From contig JAUCBJ010007169.1 in assembly GCA_032718475.1 (NCBI GenBank), positions 62,001 to 126,000 on the forward strand: 64,000 bases of DNA. The letters run 5' to 3'. The position numbers and the translations under genes were made by a program. The notes beneath the pieces are model-generated. The model saw only the letters and a list, made by a program, of their open reading frames with translations. It did not search any database and had not been told where the DNA came from. This stretch comes from Nemertoderma westbladi. Its lineage: Eukaryota > Xenacoelomorpha > Nemertodermatida > Nemertodermatidae. Shown here piece after piece: positions 58,537-64,000 of the stretch (positions within the stretch are counted from its first letter, which is position 1; each line of letters begins with the position of its first letter).

Positions 58537-60879
58537 TTAGTGCCCACCAGGAACATAGTCTTTGGCATCATCATCAGAATCATTGATAGTAACAATGTGT
58601 TGGCAAGCTGTATTTTCGAGGTATTTGTTATTATACATTTATTATAGGAAGGGATATAGGGGTCTTATATAGGGTCTTGGAGAGATATGTGATATTAATT
58701 TCAAGAAAAATTACGCGATTCCTAAATTTGTACAATACCCGGTTAAAAAGTACGCATGTGATGGGATTAGTCCTACAATTGCGCCAATAAAAGATAAGTT
58801 ATTTTCGGTAAAATAAACTTATCATTCGAGGTTAAGACCCCTATATCCCTTCCTATAATAAATGTATAATAACAAATACCTCGAAAATACAGCTTGCCAA
58901 CACATTGTTACTATCAATAATACAAATCAGGGGCTAATAAAACGGCAGCTGGCTTTGAAATTAATACTCCATATCTCAAGAACCTGTGGCCTAGTGGTTG
59001 TAGTCTCGGCTTCCACCTCGAGGTCCCAGGTTCGAATCCGACACCACGCTGATGAGACCCAGTAAGGTCGAAACGCGTACGTGGTTTGGAGAGATATGTG
59101 ATATTAATTTCAAGAAAAATTACGTGATTCCTAAATTTGTACAATACCCGGTTAAAAAGTATAAACTTATCATTCGAGGTTAAGACCCCTATATCCCTTC
59201 CTATAATAAACATCAGAATCATCGTCCCTTTTACGCTTTAGACGTCGTTTAGACCGTGCGGCCTATGATATATCCTTGAGTCTATTCTCTGCACGATAGA
59301 TCCGTATATTATCCAGTTTTTTAAGCCCATTCAGGCATAGGTGATTAACACTGCAACCAAGCTGTTCAAGAACATTCACACGACCTGAATTACCTTCATT
59401 GAAACAAATAACTGAGTCATAAGCTCCAATCTCCAGCACGGTGCAGCCAACAAAAACACGTTTTGGGCACCGTTTCCACATTATGTTGTTGAATGCTTCA
59501 TTCAAATTCTGGGTCTTACCATGGAGACAACGTTCTAGAAGTGAAGATTCTGCGAGGGCGCGGTAAATTGGTTTTATAGCTGTCATGACGGCCAAGGGTA
59601 AACTGTTACTATGGTTATATGAAATCCCTTTATTGTACTTACACCAGGTATCTGAAGATTTAGGGCATAACCCATGTTGGGGACAACGATTTGTTGATAG
59701 CTTGTGGAAATATGTTGCCCACACAGCCTTCTTCATAGAATCGACGGAATCTAAATTGGAGCGAATAGCTACTCCATAGTATCCCTGCAGTTGGTCTATA
59801 ACTTCATCTGTAAGTCGATGCGGACCTCCAATCACTTTCCCATCAGACAATTTTTTACCCTTATTACCTTTCTTCAATTTCCAAAGCCTGCACCCTAATC
59901 ACTTTTGAATGTGTCCCACATACTCGAGTTTCTCAATAGCAACAATATTACCATACGGTTTTGACTCCTCGACTGTTTTGAAACTGCTGCTATCACCATC
60001 GCCGAGATACTGTGTATAACGGACCCCCTGCTCAGATATTGATCTACTAAATATCGCCTTAGCCCCAGCTACTTCCATTCCCCCACTAGATCCTGCATAA
60101 TTCTTCAAACACATATTCTTGTGTAGCTCCATAGCCTCAAACTTCTTTGTTGTATCCTTGATAAGGTTTATCATAGTACACTGATGGCAGTACTTCGAGA
60201 AAGTCTGGACATCTATAATTCGTCCAGTGTCCACAGATATACAGCTCACAATACCATTGAGGGACTTATGCCACCGCTTCTGCCATGAGCCATCAAGGCT
60301 AATAGCAATGTCTGTCTTTACGTCACTATGATTTTCTAGTACTGCTTCTTTGGCAGCATTCTTCATTGAAAATAATGATATTCTCTCCAGACTATCTTTT
60401 ATAATTTGTTGATACTTGGATTGTTTAGTAAGTGGTGGTGGTAGATCCATCATCGCGCAGAATGTTTCTGCACTCTCTTTCCCCAAACCAACACAGCGAA
60501 ACGCATAAACTGCTCTCATATTGACATCATACAGTTTATTGTTTGTAGTTGTCTTTGGTGACGACATACAGCTCTCTTTGAGTTGACATTTATCGCATTC
60601 AAGATTGAGTTGAACTGCTAGGCCAACACGATCATCACCATCACCAATTCGAAGAAAAATGATACCTTCCTTACAACTCTTACAAACAACATATGATCCT
60701 AAAACTTTTGTCAATATATCACTATGAATATTTATATAACCACCATTTTCAGAAGTAGCTGTATCTCTGCGTATTGGTTTTATATTTCTATACGATATAA
60801 AACCCACACTTCGACCGCGTTTAGTATAGAGGTTTCCTTGAAATTTACGTTTAGCCGTTAGCTTAGTACTTCGAGGCAT
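58537..60879 (-). pseudogene. Mutator-like transposase gene, two in-frame stops and a composite insertion
   Basis: The family is the invertebrate 'Mutator-like transposase' domain (Pfam name). From ATG at 60879 the frame runs 326 codons to TGA at 59899-59901; the phase then continues through seven codons and a 204-codon frame (59877-59263), a TAG, and 14 more codons to 59222. The final codons lie at 58583-58537, beyond a 627-bp insertion, ending 'KDYVPGGH'. Visible parts: Cys pairs near residues 75-105, 'ISLDGSWQKRWH' (first Asp) at about 195, 'YLGDGDSSSF' (second acidic block) at about 290, and 'HGKTQNLNEAFN' (probable Glu block). A CGA-to-TGA change explains the first stop, consistent with CpG decay. 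Cut-and-paste transposition is the family activity; this copy is dead. No terminal inverted repeats were found. Confidence 0.82.
58584..59210 (+). mobile_element. Composite SINE-containing insertion with 12-bp target duplication
   Basis: Flanked by 'catcagaatcat' at 58572-58583 and 59211-59222, and it splits the C-terminal codons of the transposase gene. Right part: a tRNA-like head (A box 'tggcctagtggttgtagtc' at about 58987, B box 'caggttcgaatccgac' at about 59028) with a 'gaaacgcgtacgtgg' block and a tail ending 'cctataataaa'. The tail (59095-59210) is present a second time at 58676-58868 with about 75 bp extra. The first 86 bp (58584-58669) are a near-perfect inverted copy of 58833-58918. 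Confidence 0.85.
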
Positions 60880-61639
60880 TACGTACAATGAAATAAATGT
60901 TCCGTGGTATATGCACAGCAGTACAGTGGCAACATAGGTAGGCTTGATCTACAGTATATTCAACAGTTACCAGTATCACCGCATGTTGCTATACTGACTG
61001 ACATGTACTGACGTAATTATATCAATTAAAAGTACAGTAGTCAGTAGTAATGACAATTAATTAATTAATGAGTCTATAGAAGAGTAATGAAAAGTGCATT
61101 CTGCAATAATTTATGCCTTGGCACTGACAGGCCTACTACTGTACTATCTAGGCCTGCATGTCCTATAAAAAATAGAAGTTGATCTAACATTGTAATTTAT
61201 ACAATTTGAATTTCCCACTATGGATAATTTACCACCAAACAGCCTGAAATAACCCAAAAACAGTTTGAAACTACTTATATAACCACTCGTGCAAAATCTC
61301 ATGAAAAAATATAAAGAAAGTATATTTTTTTGACTGAGTTGGGTTCACGAAAACGTGTATAACTTGAAAACTAATCAAGATATGGACAAATTGTTTTTTT
61401 ATTCGGTTTCCCCATAAAATTCTGCACAAAAACTCTACAAAAAATTGTTCCCGTTTTTTTGACCCCAGAACCTACCCTCTACCATTAATAACTGTAAGGA
61501 ATTTGCATATCTTATCCAGGAAAAAAGTTTACTTTCCTTTGAGTGACTGATTGACCGATAAAAGACTATCAATTGAACTACTACTCTACTCTAATCGGCC
61601 TGCTACATTGAAACTACACATTGAGATGCTATGCTCTCT
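60880..61639. other. Flank of the transposase gene, no gene seen
   Basis: Should contain the element's 5' non-coding region and terminus. I searched by eye for a repeat shared with the 57.4-58.5 kb flank and found nothing convincing. Confidence 0.4.
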
Positions 61640-62180
61640 TAAAAAAAAAGTGTTTTGTCACCACCATGCATGCAATCCACAATTAGCAGCATGCATTAAG
61701 AATTGTATGCCGGCTTCAAAGTTGCACCGCCACAACTCCCTCCCTATCCCGGAAGACATTCGCGAGATTATCCGCATCTTCAAGGTCAGTGTCCTTTGAG
61801 AGGCGTCTCAAGAACGTCGTGGGTTCTCCACCATGCTTATTTTCTTCATGGGGCTGCCAAAGCACAAGATTGTGCACAGGCTGGTCCTTACTATGAAAGC
61901 AATCTCCTGCAATGCGGGGGCGGCTTTGTTCAAGTGTCAGCTTCGGGGAAACAATGCGACACTTCCAATGTTATATAGTGTCTGGATGGGGATGTGTGCT
62001 GTGCATTATATTTGACACAATGAACCCGACGTAACGTTCTTGTGAATGTGCAAATTACTGTCAGTCAGTTAGAGCCCAGCACCAGCATGTACTCCATAGA
62101 GGAGTACTGGTACTACTAGTTGCTCTAAATAATCGTACTTTAATTTTCCGATGCATTCTATGTGCTGTGATAGCTATATA
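61640..62180 (-). pseudogene. LINE family 2, 3' end (minus strand)
   Basis: On the minus strand from about 62130: 'LLYGVHAGAGL', then the family 2 tail in shifted frames ('RHYITLEVSHC', 'GPACAQSCALAA'), ending in the shared 'tgcatggtggtgac' block and an A-run at 61641-61649. Open frames on the plus strand here are shadows. Confidence 0.7.
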
Positions 62181-62899
62181 ACATTATGGATGCGAGACCA
62201 CCACTGAGATTATTATGAATACTAGACCATTATAGAGAATAGAATATAACAATTATAATAGAATAGAAAGAATTATGAATACTAGATCTCAAATGCCTAT
62301 GGTCTGGGCAGTGTAGAATGAATTTGAAAATCTATGTGAGGAGGAACTTAATGTCTAGGACAACTGTATCCCACGGCCAGATGGAAAGTTTAACAGCTGT
62401 TATAGTTGCTCAAGCGATTTGTTGTTATTTTGCTGCCACGATCACCTACCTACGGTATATTCTTTTCCAATGTTTGAACGTTAAGGCGTTAAATTAGCAT
62501 TGAAATTACCAATTATTTACTATTTGAATCAAGATTGCACAACGAACCGGTAATACGTATTTGCCACAGTGAGCGGATCTATATGATTGGGTGTGATGGG
62601 TATTGTGTTGGTTCCATAACCCATCCCTCGCAGTGCACAATGGGATGCAATCATACTAGCTAAGGGATACAATGGCTTAGCATTATTACTGAGGTTAATC
62701 AAAATAACCTAATTTTCTGCTTCTCCGCCTTGATAAGAATAAATTCTGACAATGATCACCAATATAATTTAGAATGACATTATGAACAGTATTAGGCTCG
62801 TTAGTCATTGGTTGTTACCAGTTCCTGCTCGCTTGTTCCAACTACTACATTTTAGGGTGGAGGCAAACGAAGCGTTGATATTATATCAAATATCGTTTT
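62181..62899. other. Gene-free stretch
   Basis: No signature in any frame. Confidence 0.4.
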
Positions 62900-63030
62900 G
62901 CCAAATTTATTTTTACCAAATAATATTTGGTAAAGAAGAAGCAAGATATATTTATTCCAAAAATATTGCCATGCATTTTGTTTTACATAAACAATAAACA
63001 TTAATTTTGCGCTGTTATAAAACAATAATG
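62900..63030. repeat. 131-bp direct repeat, left copy
   Basis: Nearly identical to 63571-63701; both contain the palindrome 'ttaccaaataatatttggta' and end 'gctgttataaaacaataat'. They flank about 540 bp in the manner of short terminal repeats. Confidence 0.9.
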
Positions 63031-63211
63031 AATATTATAATATACACCCCCATTCGGGGTAACCCGAGCACAATAATTGTGATACAATATGATACACAAT
63101 ATTAAAACATAAACTCTATAAATATGACCTACCTACAGTAAATGAGTTACGAAAACGGTACGTGTGATAGTGCGCGGTATGTGTGTAAGTGGATGAGCGA
63201 TTGGGGGTTGT

Positions 63212-63560
63212 CTAGGATGCTAGCTGAGAGAGGGGCGGACAGTTAGTGCATTCGAGTATGTGGTATCTATAGGTGCATGTTGTGTTGCAGTATTTGCAGA
63301 GACAGTTGGGTGCTAACTTGTGGAACGGTTTGTTATTTTTGCATATTTTGTGATGAAAACCATGAGCTTTGTAATAATATTGCGGTTTTTCTGTCCAGGG
63401 AGTTTCCATGTGTTAGATTTGAAAGCGGGTCCGTGTATGTACTGTTGGTTGTCAAAGGTTTGAGTGCGTTCACGTCTGTGTTGTAAGTATTGGGTTTTGA
63501 CATCTGCCTGGACTATGTAGGGATGTTTTTCTAGAATAATTTCTATTAGCTTTGGTTCAT
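63212..63560 (-). pseudogene. Possible retroelement C-terminal zinc-knuckle fragment
   Basis: The minus-strand frame at 63409-63212 ends with 'NCLCKYCNTTCTYRYHILEC', a C-x2-C ... H-x3-C pattern like the zinc knuckle after the RNase H region in several LINE clades. The upstream frame (to about 63560) shows no clear polymerase motif. Weak, but the pattern is specific. Confidence 0.35.
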
Positions 63561-63570
63561 TTACTAGTTT

Positions 63571-63701
63571 GCCAAATTTATTTTTACCAAATAATATTTG
63601 GTAAAGAAGAAGCAAGAAATATTTATTCAAAAAATATTGCCATGCATTTTGTTTTACATAAACAATGAACATTAATTTTGCGCTGTTATAAAACAATAAT
63701 A
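63571..63701. repeat. 131-bp direct repeat, right copy
   Basis: See 62900-63030; a handful of substitutions separate the copies. Confidence 0.9.
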
Positions 63702-63809
63702 AGAGTGTCATATTTCCCAAAGCACATTTAATGAATTTAAATTGAAAAAATTGGTACATTAGTGATTATGCTAATCCTGTTAACACGCCAGTACCAGTAC
63801 CACGCAACA

Positions 63810-64000
63810 GATATCCGGCAACAACAGTTACGCCGACTTTGCGGATTACATCGCCGTGTTCTCTAATACGCTAGCAGATGCACAACTTCTACTGAATAAA
63901 GTGGAGAGGGCTGCTAAGGAGTTTGGATTACATATAAATGCTTCCAAGACCGAATTCATGACCTTTAATGTTGATGGAAACTTGACAACCATTGATAATA
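63810..64000 (+). pseudogene. LINE family 1 reverse transcriptase fragment, runs off the window
   Basis: Plus-strand codons read 'YADFADYIAVFSNTLADAQL' and 'HINASKTEFMTFNVDGNL', matching residues 90-155 of the 11120-12145 protein. The active-site FADD is FADY here (GAT to TAC), so this copy is inactive even in the part seen. Confidence 0.85.

Noticed and set aside
58984-59060. A functional tRNA gene
   Set aside because: Good A and B boxes, but the acceptor stem does not pair and the unit lies in a retro-insertion with a target duplication, so it is a SINE head.

Overview
The window is AT-rich nuclear DNA from an animal, most likely a marine invertebrate bilaterian. The evidence is one clear spliced GT-AG gene (a class A neuropeptide-type GPCR), a second single-exon host gene, and a dense layer of transposon debris: non-LTR retrotransposons, tRNA-derived SINEs, a piggyBac-type MITE family, foldback elements, a Mutator-like transposase gene and invertebrate-type transposon proteins. 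No bacterial operon, rRNA or intact tRNA gene is visible. I cannot name the species from the sequence alone.

Layout. 1-4 kb: gene-free, with a foldback fragment, a hairpin repeat and a tRNA-like SINE head. 4.0-5.4 kb: host gene 1, a 449-residue TPR-type protein with a C-terminal J-like segment carrying HPD. 5.6-15.1 kb: nested repeats (a LINE 3' end, two piggyBac-type MITE copies, a 24-bp minisatellite, a strong hairpin, a LINE with a 13-bp target duplication, and a foldback element whose loop was hit by another retroelement leaving a 21-bp duplication). 15-31 kb: mostly non-coding, with minisatellites and decayed LINE copies of two families at 22.8-28.1 kb. 31.8-51.6 kb: host gene 2, a galanin/allatostatin-A-type receptor with two coding exons split by an 18.6-kb intron inside the DRY motif.

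The receptor intron holds most of the interesting material: a roughly 2.9-kb element bounded by inverted repeats that carries a broken nuclease-like gene on the minus strand, and 3 kb further a broken plus-strand gene with an RNase H-fold-like core and a C-terminal barrel-like tail. Downstream lie a 2.4-kb array of a 21-bp satellite with higher-order structure (53.5-55.9 kb), an inverted piggyBac-type MITE copy, a decayed Mutator-like transposase gene split by a SINE-containing composite insertion (58.5-60.9 kb), and more LINE fragments to the end.

The two host genes show no functional link to one another. The best candidates for something undescribed are the inverted-repeat element at 36.6-39.5 kb and its neighbour at 42.1-44.2 kb, the MITE family built around a 163-bp internal tandem repeat, and the higher-order 21-bp satellite.
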